Of a stretch of 64,000 nt of DNA, positions 14,934 through 24,900 are shown piece after piece (positions within the stretch are counted from its first letter, which is position 1; each line of letters begins with the position of its first letter). The position numbers and the translations under genes are program-made. The notes beneath the pieces are model-generated. The model was not told where the DNA came from. It searched no databases and saw only the letters and a list, made by a program, of their open reading frames with translations. Source of the stretch: Cardiocondyla obscurior (taxonomy: Eukaryota > Arthropoda > Insecta > Hymenoptera > Formicidae); the NCBI RefSeq assembly GCF_019399895.1, contig NC_091882.1:3286001-3350000 (forward strand), given 5' to 3'.

Positions 14934-16394
14934 AAGAATTACGTTCGACGTTAGCGTGTTTCTTTATACGAGGTTTCCACGTTTGCCCGTCTTTAATTTG
15001 TTCGCTCTTGTCCGTTCGAATAGAATCCGCTCGCAGAAAAGGAGGGAAAAGGAAAACCTTACGCGGTCGCAGTTATATTTTATTTTATTTGCGGAATTGT
15101 TTTCTTGAAAAATGCGCGTGCGCCTTACTTACGAATTCTACAGGCCACATGTCAAATCTGTGGAAACTTACTTCGACGTCGCGCTTCGAATCGATTTCCG
15201 GCGTACGTATACGTACAAATACCCGACAGACCGGTCGCGAAAACGCGCGAGACTCTCGACAGACATTCGGCAAAATTTTTCAACGAAGTTACCGAAGGGG
15301 GGAGGGTGGGGGGTTTTCTCAGTCTTTCCGTAACTAGCTTTTCCGTCGCCTACTTTTTTTACCTATCCCGCAGATTCTTCGATAACTGACCAGAAAACGG
15401 AATGGGGGGGGGAGGGGAGAAAAAAGGGAGAAACGGCGATAACGCGATCTGCCTCGTTTACTTCCCGATCTAAGGGCCGCGTTCTTCTTTGTCAGCGAAG
15501 TTTCTCGAGAGGAAAATTTCCCGCTTCTACATCTCTTAGAGCCCTGAAATATGCAGACTCGTTCTCGACGGAACGATGGCGATGATATTTTTGACGAAAG
15601 AATGGAGTATAAAGATAGATATATATGTATATATATATCTTTCTCTCTCCTTTTCTCTTAAGACGTTTCTGCGTGCGCGTGTTACGACACGTCCTGAGAG
15701 ACAAACGCCTTTGAAGTTGCGCCCGGCATTGACAGCAACTCGATTTCGAGGAACGTGTTGTCAGTTCGTTTCTTCCCTGCGGGATATCGAGGGTATTTTC
15801 TCAAGATCTGAATACACGTACTTGAGCTTGCTTGCGCCCGGCCCCCGAGTCGCGCCGAGAGTTTTACGAGATTCCTCGCTTTGTCACACTTTTTCGGTTA
15901 CCAACTTCGCCGGGGTGGAGTCGCTGTATCGACACCTTTGAGCGAACGCGACTGCTACGATGACACCGACTCGATTTCAGCTACGTATTGCCGTGCTAGT
16001 CTTCCTTCGCACCGCGGACGGTATATTTTTCCACGGAATACGAGAATCGATTCTCATAGTCACGCGAGATCGAACAACTATTTTCCTCGCGTCTAAACGC
16101 TCCGATATATATTTTAACTGCTCGCAGGGTATAGCACATGAATCAACATTCGCTTGTTGATCGCAGCGTTAATTTGACGTAATTTTTATTTAAGCGCGAA
16201 GAAATTTAATATTATTTCTATCCTAAATGAGCCGGCTAACAATTAGATCGAATCGAATTTGTCTTTTCCGCTTTTCCGCGATGCTAATTTGAGTACATCT
16301 CAGTTTAATTTTTTTACAAATTATTATTATTTTTAGACGCGTCGTATTTTTCCCCAAAGCGTATTAAAAGGAAAAAAAAAAACATGCGACTTAC
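1480..16394 (+). other. Intron A-B, first part
   Basis: No exon of the + strand gene was found. AT-rich blocks (2680-3400, 8640-8830, 9820-9960, 10500-10720, 12130-12450) alternate with CpG-rich blocks (2100-2480, 4900-5450, 7050-7680, 11180-11680, 12560-13500). Long T or A tracts occur at 3285-3298, 3761-3776, 6297-6315 and 14904-14926. A G-rich run lies at 15297-15313. Open frames in the CpG-rich blocks overlap on both strands, are dominated by Arg/Ser/Pro and match no family I recognise, so I treat them as accidental. Confidence 0.6.
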
Positions 16395-16438
16395 CAATCT
16401 GCATGAGCGTCAGCGGAGTTGTAGAATTCAGGCGGTGG
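16395..16438 (-). CDS. Predicted minus-strand exon E1 of an unidentified gene
   Basis: Read on the minus strand, this 44-nt block is preceded by a pyrimidine-rich TTTATGTTACAG acceptor and followed by a GGTAAGT donor. If it follows the basic exon at 17616-17740 (phase 0), it encodes P-P-P-E-F-Y-N-S-A-D-A-H-A-D and ends two bases into the next codon, so a further exon must exist at lower coordinates; I could not identify one. It differs from the first 37 nt of the next exon (16669 downwards) at only three positions. I do not recognise the protein. Calling it coding rests on splice sites, an open frame and conserved length, not on homology. Confidence 0.45.
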
Positions 16439-16550
16439 CTGTAACATAAAGAAAAATATTAATGTAGACATGAAATTCAGTTCATAAAATTAATAAAAAA
16501 AAGGGCAAAAGTTTTTATTTAATATTTTATTTAAAAAAATTTATATTTAC

Positions 16551-16669
16551 CTAAGAGTTGCTCCGCCGAGGCAGGATGCCCCCCGGGCCTGCTCCTCCTC
16601 TCAGATGGGACGTGTAGTCATCTTTCCGTGCACATGAGCGTCAGCGGAGTTGTTGATTTCTGGCGGTGG
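16551..16669 (-). CDS. Predicted minus-strand exon E2, chimeric, carrying an in-frame stop
   Basis: This 119-nt block on the minus strand has a TTTTATGTTACAG acceptor and a TTAG/GTAAAT donor. The first 37 nt match exon E1; the remainder matches the block at 16792-16876, so it is a fusion made by the tandem duplication. Read in phase 0 after the basic exon it encodes 22 residues starting P-P-P-E-I-N-N-S-A-D-A-H and ending K-M-T-T-R-P-I, followed by TGA. It would therefore act as an alternative terminal coding exon, or as a poison exon if spliced further. The protein is unrecognised. Expression is not shown by the sequence alone. Confidence 0.4.
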
Positions 16670-16791
16670 CTGTAACATAAAATGAAAAACATTATTGTAG
16701 ACATGTCGGTATATTAATTAATAAAATTAATAAAAAAAAGGGTAAAAGTTTTTTTTTTAATTGAGATTTTATAAAAATAATTTATATTTAC

Positions 16792-16876
16792 CTAAGAGTT
16801 GCTCCGCTGATGCCTGATGCCCCCCGGGCCTGCTCCTCCTCTCAGTTGGGACGTGTCGAGTCATCCTTCCGCGCAC
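16792..16876 (-). pseudogene. Exon-like block E3, partial homologue of the E2 3' half and of the basic exon
   Basis: This minus-strand block ends in the same TTAG/GTAAAT donor as E2 and aligns with E2's second half apart from a 2-nt indel and scattered substitutions. It also aligns with the 3' half of the basic exon at 17616-17740. Relative to that exon it is two bases shorter inside the AGGAGGAG run, which shifts the frame. In the homologous frame near the donor it reads G-I-R-H-Q-R-S-N-S then a stop, against G-I-G-L-Q-R-N-N-S-K in the basic exon. No convincing acceptor was seen just upstream. It is best read as a decayed or UTR-type exon copy. Confidence 0.4.
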
Positions 16877-17413
16877 AAGTAACTCGCGATATTCGCGACC
16901 CGATAAATTTACAATTAATACAAAAAGTTACTCTTAAACACTTCTCTCGCGCGATAGTATGTGGACTCCCGTTTGAAAGAATTTTATAATAAATTTACTC
17001 GCCCGACTTGTACGAATTTCGCGAAAGAACGACCGACGATCTGGCTATAGTTCATTCGATGACTAATATCGGCGGAACGGCACTCCTTCGGATTTATATC
17101 AAAGCAAAACCGGAATTTTGCTCCGACAAAATCCACGGAGTCGGAAGCTGTAATAACATCAAGCTAAATTACATACATTTTTGTACGTAATTTATATTGA
17201 TATTTGTTAAAATATTAATTAGTGGTTAAACTGAGATGTCTTTCTTTCATTTACGGTTTAATTTTTATCTTGTTATATCCTAAACGACGGGTATTATTTT
17301 ATTATACAGAATTTTTTTATATTATTTCAGTAATATTGTTTTATACAGATGTGTATTTCCCACCCGAAGTCTTAGAACTATTTAAAAAGAAAAAAAAACA
17401 GCATGCGACCTAC

Positions 17414-17448
17414 ATTACAGATGCGCAGCAGCGGAATTAGGGATGATC
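17414..17448 (-). pseudogene. Diverged short exon-like block (copy of E1) with immediate stop
   Basis: On the minus strand this 35-nt block follows a TTTTTGTTACAG acceptor and ends at a weak AAT/GTAGGT donor. The word GTCGCATG just past the donor is shared with the sequence after E1. Within the block, CTAATTC and CGCTG-CGCAT words line up with E1. Joined in phase 0 to the basic exon it reads D-H-P then TAA. It may be a decayed copy of the E1 exon or a short alternative terminal exon. Confidence 0.3.
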
Positions 17449-17615
17449 CTGTAACAAAAAAAATATATAATTTATTTAGAGATGCTGCAAATATACTTGA
17501 GCGTTAAAAAAAAAGTTTAAGCGCGTTTTCAATTAATTCACCAATTAAATAATAAAAAAATAAATCCCAATGTCGAAATAATAAATCATTAAATTCGTTT
17601 AAAAAGAACTCTTAC

Positions 17616-17740
17616 CTTAGAGTTGTTCCGCTGAAGCCCGATGCCCTTCCTGGACCTCCTCCTCCTCTCAGAACGTCTGTGGGATGTCGGGCTGAATCCT
17701 CCTTTAGTGAAAGACCCTTTTTTCGTCCTCGAGACTTTAT
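17616..17740 (-). CDS. Predicted minus-strand exon E4 encoding a very basic Ser/Arg/Lys-rich segment
   Basis: This 125-nt block on the minus strand has a TTTCTGTTTCAG acceptor and an AAG/GTAAGAG donor, both strong. It starts two bases into a codon (Asp if the previous exon ends in G) and then has 41 full codons. The segment begins K-V-S-R-T-K-K-G-S-F-T-K-G-G-F-S-P-T-S-H, continues into an R-R-S-E-R-R-R-R-S-R-K cluster and ends G-L-Q-R-N-N-S-K. The composition suggests a cytoplasmic or nuclear, possibly phosphorylated, unstructured region; there is no hydrophobic segment or cysteine. The gene lies antisense within the Sidestep-like intron. I do not recognise the family, and the upstream exon supplying the first base was not found. 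A second open frame is also clear through the exon (starting I-K-S-R-G-R-K-K-G), so the frame choice is inferred from the homology of its end to E2/E3 and is not certain. Confidence 0.5.
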
Positions 17741-18190
17741 CTGAAACAGAAATAATTCGACATGATTAGTATTAGGTAGTTAACATTCTCAAGATATCGA
17801 GCCCGACCACCGCGACGAGAACGTATCCACGAAGCGTGTTACTTCGCGATTATTAAATGACCAATATATCAGAACAAATGAGTAACTTTCGTACCCAGTA
17901 CTCGCTTCGTAGATACGTAAGTTACTCGGTGTAATATGTACGTACAAACTATAGATCACAGATCAATCGCGAATATGTTCAACGGGGAATATAATTTACT
18001 TTTAACCACGAAAACTGTTCCCAAGTGTTCATCACGTACGGAGCACGTGTGGAAAGAAGTATTTCGCCCCAGGGTACGATATTTGTTCGCCAGATATGCG
18101 TATTATTTTCGGTAAACCCCGTAACGTTCTCGTACCGTCCTACTTGCTCGACCGCCAGCGAAGGAAAAAGCACCGAGACTCCCGTTACCC

Positions 18191-18229
18191 ACCCGCGCTT
18201 CCTACCCGCGCTCCCTACCTGCGCTCCCC
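18191..18229. repeat. Three tandem copies of a 13-bp unit
   Basis: ACCCGCGCTTCCT, ACCCGCGCTCCCT and ACCTGCGCTCCCC follow each other without spacing. On the minus strand the junction of the second and third copies creates a CAG/GTAGGG donor-like site. The repeat lies upstream (minus-strand sense) of the basic exon, so it could sit in the 5' part of that gene, but nothing here proves this. Confidence 0.8.
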
Positions 18230-18499
18230 ACCCTCGCGTGGTTCAGGTATGTGGGTGTGGTGGGGGAAAATATTACGCTAGCCTTGCCGCCCGAGCCAAG
18301 GCCAGCGACTTTGTTTACTAAAACTCTCTGCTTATATCTCTATTTATTCTAACGCTCTCGAATGTAACAAGTTACGAAACAATCTATGCGGAATATTACT
18401 TCGAATTTATATCGAATATTCACTTCTCCAAACGCGACGGCAAACCGCGCGCTTCGCCATATACAATTATTACAAAAAAGACAAGCGGTATATAATTAA

Positions 18500-18960
18500 A
18501 ATAATCATGAAAATTATTTCCGACGCTCGAGATACGCTGCGCGTAATAATCTAGCGCAAGGCGATGATCGGAAGCTGCGCGCGCGAGCTTCGTACACCGC
18601 CGAGACTGCCGTAGGTCCCGCGATTGTCGTAGGTCGTCTGAAACCGGTTGACCACGCCGGACGTTGACCTCGCACCGCGCGCGCGCTACGCAGACACGCG
18701 CCGCTCGGCCGCTGTCGGAGGCACGAGAGTGGAAACAACGCGTAGAGTAGGTTACCAGCGCATTAGCTTGCCTACACATTGCTACGCGGACCGGTTATCT
18801 GTGGCGCGGATATCGCGCTCGTAAGAAAAAAATGCGAACACCGGCGCGAGCCCGCCCGCGTCTAGTGGGCTTCTTCCGCTTGTCGTTTGTTCGCTACGCA
18901 GCGATATCGCGGCGGACAAAACGCACCCTGGTTTCGCGCGAAAATTCCGCGGCCGTAGCT
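18500..18960 (-). promoter_or_regulatory. CpG-rich block, weak candidate for the 5' region of the minus-strand gene
   Basis: A dense run of CG and GCGC words lies about 0.8-1.2 kb upstream of exon E4 in minus-strand sense. The minus-strand gene needs at least one exon upstream of E4. This block and its open frames (18420-18779 and 18514-18738, minus strand) are the nearest plausible place. The predicted peptides are Arg/Ala/Ser-rich and unrecognised, and I found no clear TATA or initiator context. This is a positional guess only. Confidence 0.15.
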
Positions 18961-21900
18961 TGCTGTTGAAAATTATTAAATGTAAAGCCGTTCTCATTTA
19001 CGTAAAAGAAACAGGAATAAATGACGCGCTACGCTCTGTAGTCTTCTAGTTTACATCCTAAAGTATTCATTAACATGAAACTTTGACGGCGACTCTAGTA
19101 GTCGTCGTAAATTAGTTTACAAAATAACGAGCGGCTTATTATATGAAGCTAATTTCAAAATGCAGTCGCTGGCCTTTATTATACGATGGACGTTGTTAAG
19201 TTTTCGTAATTTAGTCTTAAATTAAATTTTGATTAAAACGATATTCAGGTGACATTAAAATGTCAGAGTTTTTTCTTTTCTTTTTTTAAAATTTTTTTTT
19301 TATTTGCCGCCGTAGATGCTTGATTCATAAAGGCCTATTAATTTTTATAAATCGCTTAATATTTGAAAAATGATCGATGCTTTCCACAGCGGGGTTAACG
19401 ATGCTCTCGATGTTTTATTTTATACAACGTTTAGCGTTTGCGATAAAACAGGAACAACCTGCATTATGATTTATGATAAGACTCATTAGTCGCCGTATTA
19501 TCATACACTTGATTTATCGCGGAAAAAGACTAACGCAGTCTTGCTGCGAAGCAAAAGAGAGCCTTCGGTGAGCATAGTTCTCCGAGCGTAAATTCTTCGC
19601 AAAGCGGTAAATCGTTAATTTGCTAAATAACGAATTCTATCCTGTTTTGTTCTATAATCCATTTCGCTTTTAACGATTAAATCGTAAAATGGTATCTTCC
19701 GCAGATTGAATCGCGTTAAATCTCCAGTACAAAGAAACGCTTTTAACAATCAATTTATCGAGTGCCGTGAAAAATTGAAATCTTTTTCCCGCACGTAAAA
19801 ATATATAACATTGAAAATGTACATTATAAAATACAACTTGTTTTTTTTTTCTTTCTTTCTTTTTAACCGAAAAATACAGTTATTATTTTTATATAGATAA
19901 TTGTTCTGTTTTATATTCGTGTTTGTATTATTCTAATTAAACTCGGGGCGTTTATTTTCAATCGATTTATTCCCCGCCTATTGGACAACGATAAGAGTCT
20001 CGTAAAAAAATTTTTATCACGTTTCTATGACCCGGCAAGCGTTGGGAATTCAGTTTTACGCAAAAGTGGTGAATTCGACTGCGAACGATTTCTTCGCGAG
20101 AAAACAGCGAGGAAGTTTCCACACGCAAGACACGAACGCGGTGAGGAATGGCGAATTTTACGGGCTCGTAAACGGTCTCCCGGTGTCCTCGCGACGTAAC
20201 CGGCACCCTTGCTCGTTCTTCAAGCACCCTAATATCTTTCACCCTTGTGCTTTCCATTGACATGATCGCACTTTCTCCCGGTATCTCGCCCCATCGCGTT
20301 CTTTCCTTGATGTCACCATTCACTTTGCGCGCTAGGTGCACGTGTAACCTATCCCCCCTCCTCCTTCTTCACCCTCTTCGAATATGTTCTCACATTCTCT
20401 GCCACCTTCCATCCGATTTTTTTTTTCTCATTACATTTGAATATAAATCTAATACGTTACCTGACGTGTAACTTTATGATTTTTTTTTTGTCGCGTATTT
20501 GAATAATCTGCTCGTATGTTTTTTTAAAGAAACTCCATTGAAAACCTGATTCGTCATGTCCTTTCGGTTTATTTCGCAAGCGACGTAATGTATGTAAAAA
20601 TTCCAAGCCGATGCACAATTCGATCCAAAGCAATCAAACGGAATGGATTAAATCTACATTTCAAACGAAGTCCGGCGCTTCGACACGCGGTCCTTCCGCG
20701 ACGGGTTTTACGTTGACGTCTTGGAAAATTATCACGACGAGGATCTTTTTATTGTGGCAAGGTTTTGTCTTTTTCTTTTTTAAATTTTATTTTTAACAAA
20801 TTATTGAAAGAAAGAAATTTAAATAGGGAATATTTTTCAAGTGGTTTACTCTAAACATTAACGATTATTTTTAAACGATTAAAGATAGCATTTCTTTTTA
20901 AAAATATACGATACAATTTTATCTTAATTTTTTTTTTTAATTTTTTTTTGAAACTTTCTTAAAGATATAATTTTAACATTCGAACGAGAAAGCATTCGGT
21001 GCAAAGTCGTTGATTAGAAAAGCTCCGCTCCCGAGATTAAAAAAATATATTTTTAACATATAATGTAAGGTTTACGAAACACTGTGCATATCGCATAAAG
21101 TAGCAAAAACGATTTAGCGAACGCGATAAAATTTGTCAGCCGTCGGCTGGTCGGGGCCAAGTAATATCAAGTAGGATATCGAGATTTATCGTTTCGTGCG
21201 ATTCTCCTGAGCTTCGTCTTCTCGGCACCACCGGCAGCGATTCTGATTGAATCTCGGAAGTGAGAAAAAGAGGAAGTCGGAAAGAAAAGGGTGCACGGAG
21301 AACGAAAAAGAAAGAGAGAGAGAGATAAAAAAAAGCGCCACCTCTGCTAGTCGATAGTATCGATATTGGTGAACGCATACGATCTTGCGCTACTCAACAT
21401 TTTCCTTCATCTCGCTCGGCTGCGCGAATCGATCAGACCATTGACCGAAATATTCCCGCGGTTTGTCGACGAAAGGGTTGTCCGTAATCCATAATAAAGA
21501 CCCGCCTCGCTAAACCGCGAACGAAATAAAATTTCCCGCCCGCCGTAATAACCGGAGAAGAAAAAGAAAAAAAATTCTCGTCATTTCGCGCACGCAGATG
21601 TTGCGCGAAGTCAACGAGAAAGCTCGAAAATATGCAATCTTCGCCGCCGGATCGATGTCGTTCGACTCGGTTCACTTTCGGTCTCGTCTAATAATATTCA
21701 TGTATACATATATATATATATTTATATGTATTAATCTGCGATGTTAGAAATTGCACTACATACGGAAGAGAGAAAACACTACGTCGATACCCGAAGATTT
21801 AAGATTCGCGGAGCTAGAGATTCAATTCCCGCTGAAAACGGCTGTCCGATAAATCTCGATATCGCACTCGATATCAACGTGGCCTCCCATAGTCTTCTTC

Positions 21901-24900
21901 GGCCAGCGGCCGCTGGCAAATTTTATCGCCCCGTAAATCCCCGCGTTTATATTTTCGTACAAAGACGGGGGGGCGAGTTTCGTTATAGTGTCGATTCCGT
22001 GAGTGACCATAAAAGACCATAACTGATAGTCGTTCGGCGCTAATAGTTTCTCGCCGCTTCAAGCCGTTACGCCGTGGAATAACGTGCGAGGAATAATATA
22101 TCCGCGATACGAAGTGAAAACAAAAATCTTTAAGTGCCTACGGATTTAATTTAAACGTTTAAACGCGGAATATATAATTTATAATCGTACTGCGTTACTT
22201 TTGCCGTTTGCAAACGAGGCTTTCGCTTCGACTCGCGAAGTATAATATTCTCTTCGATTTCTTTTTTTTTTTTTCCCACGTAGATACCCTTCGACGATTT
22301 TTCGAAAATCCGAAAAATATTGGAAGATAATCCTCCGGGCGTCATACTCATCCTTTTCTCTCGGAATCTATTCTCTTCTCGTTATATAATACAAGAGGCG
22401 TTGCGTTGTCGAGACCTAAGGTTAAGAAATTCCGGCGTACGAAAGCGGAGAAAAAAAAGAAAATCCCAGAAAAAAAAATAAATAAAATAAACGAGCGATG
22501 AGAACTCTCGAAGACGACACTTCGAGAAAGGGGAAAACTCGAGGAATCGAGTTTCCGCGACATACAAACGAGATGGAGATTCCCGAGTAACGCACAAACA
22601 ACGTTGCGTCCGGAGAGAAGATCTCGGTGTAGCTGGCTCGTCGATTCTCCATTATACGCATTCTTTGTCCGTCGCACGCGATCCACCTGGTGCCTTCGAT
22701 CGTCGACGAGATATATCAAAGCGGTCGTGTTCTCTCACCCGGGCACTCATGAATATAAATTTTGCGCGAGATGGCATTCTCTCTTCCATTCTTGACGATC
22801 ATGACTCCGCGCGAATATCAAAATAATTCGTCGTGTCGCTATATAAACGAGCAACGTGCCTCGACAACTGCATATCGACGCGATTATGATTACGTTGAAA
22901 ATGCCCCCGCATTAATTTATAGCGCCGCGAAAACGTCCTGATTTTAATTTAATTTAATTAAATAAAATAAAATAATAATTAAATTTACATTAATTTATTT
23001 TTTAATTTTTTTTATATATATATTTAAAGCGAAATAAAATATTATTATATGTTATCAGATAAATCAACGGGACTTGCCGCTTTTTCTCTCCGTTTTGTTC
23101 TAAGAGCGCAATTCTCGTGTCCTTTGGGTGCAATTTTCGCGCCCTCGATCGATCCTTTATCGCCACATTCGTCGCCTTAATCCGTTTCGCAGATAAAAGC
23201 CTGTATAAATTACAAAACGTGCCACGAATATTCGATGTACGGGCCAAGTCTTCTTTTCGCGATCATTCCTCCCTCCCCCGTTCGTTCCCATCTCTTGATC
23301 GTCCTGTCACGATCTACACTATATCTTCTTCGGGTGGTCATAAAAATTGTATTAAAAGCGCGCGATTCACTATCGACGGGGGAGGGGGAGGGGAATCTGG
23401 GGAGGCGGCGAGAAGACCGGATCGAATCGCCGTCGTTTCGCCGTATCGAAATAGAAACACCGCGATGTTTTACGGGTTTGCACCTTACGCGGAAATTGGA
23501 TGTTTTACGAACATCCCTCGCCGACGCGGGAGAAAACGTGATCCACGAGTCTACGAGTTAAGATCGCGCTGTCGATCTTAACTGGGTTCCTTAATTTCCA
23601 GTTTTTCCTCGACTTAATTTTTAACCTTATCTTTTTTTTTTTTTTTTTTGTATATTTTATTGCGATATAAATTATTTGACGGCTTGTTCGTGATAATTTT
23701 TTTTATCGCAATAAAAGCCGGTTTTATTGTCATTAAAAAAAAAAATCGCAAACGATTATAGTCGAGCTTGTGCGTAAAAAAAAAAAAAAGTCTATGACAC
23801 ATTGACAATTTGACTTCGGTAACGAAAAAGCTGCACGCGCGATTAAACTCCCCGGCGAAATGGCACTCGATAAAGGAATTTGATGGGCATTATCGAACGC
23901 CGAAGGATTACGTTCATCGATTCGACAAAAGTCACGGAATGTCTTGTCAGCGTTTTAGGACGAATTTTTCTGGAGTAATTACCGAAGGAAAATACGACAG
24001 TTCAAAGTCGGACGAGCGCAATCGCCGAGTTACTCGTGCGGAATAAAAACCGCAATTCAAACCGGAAAACTTTTTCCAGTGCACTCGTTGTAAGTAGGAA
24101 TCCGCAACTGCGAAGTTGATCGGGATAGAAAACGACAGGATTGGAAAACGCGGCGTTCTGCTATCTCGCTAGACTTAGTGCGTTTTATTCGAGTTACGCG
24201 ATTACGCGTCCGGAGAGGAGGAGGAAGGGGCCACGTGAATTTTAAAAGTGCGTCGATACGTATCGCGTTACGAAACCCATTAATTAATCAAGCGGCATAT
24301 TATTGTAATTCTTCGACGTGATTTCTTTCCACTTCTCGCGTCGAATATTTGGCATTGCAATATCGGAAAAAAAATGATTAATTATCTCGAGCTTTTATTG
24401 CGATTGCGATGTCCCTAAAGCACGTAAATATCGATTGATATGAGTAGACGGTGGTTATAAACTCGATAACTAACAATGAGATAAGTATCGGGCGTAACTT
24501 GAATATTACATGCATATTTATCAGTAATATGGAAATTATCGTTGAGTGGCCATTGATACGAAATCGTTAAATAAGCTCTCCTTTTCTTTTTTTTTTACTT
24601 TCCCTCGTTAGACGTGGAAGCTCTTTCAGATAATTGCGTAACTAATAACTTTATACGGGTCGTTACTCGAAAAAATTAATGCTCGTTTTATGATATTTCG
24701 TTATCGAGTGCATCCGTGAAGGACGGTGCATGCGAGACAGACAAACCGAATACCACGATTTACCTTCTGCTAATTAAGACTTGCACTTTGACCAGCTCGA
24801 TCAGCTGGTTTTTTTATTTCATTATTTCTTTCTGTTTCTCGCTTGGCGCAATTAGTTGCTCTCGCTTGTAAAATGTGACTAAAATTCTTAATCGTCCTTT

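Larger units (their letters stand above)
16402..16876 (-). repeat. Tandem duplication, two ~231-243-bp units with breakpoints inside exons
   Basis: Two head-to-tail copies, about 16402-16632 and 16633-16876. The words CATGAGCGTCAGCGGAGTTGT at 16402 and 16633, GGCGGTGGCTGTAACATAA at 16431 and 16662, and CTAAGAGTTGCTCCG at 16551 and 16792 recur in the same order. The T-rich intron between them is also duplicated, with small indels that explain the varying period. Each unit runs, on the minus strand, from the middle of one exon through its donor, a short intron and an acceptor to the middle of the next exon. The central exon is therefore a fusion of two exon halves. Confidence 0.85.

Noticed and set aside
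23117..23581. 154-codon + strand frame
   Set aside because: Overlapping frames in the same CpG-rich block, no conserved motif and no convincing splice borders.
24791..24816. 7-bp perfect hairpin followed by eight T, resembling a bacterial terminator
   Set aside because: The DNA is eukaryotic and no transcript ends here by any other evidence; such short stems next to T runs are expected by chance in this T-rich genome.
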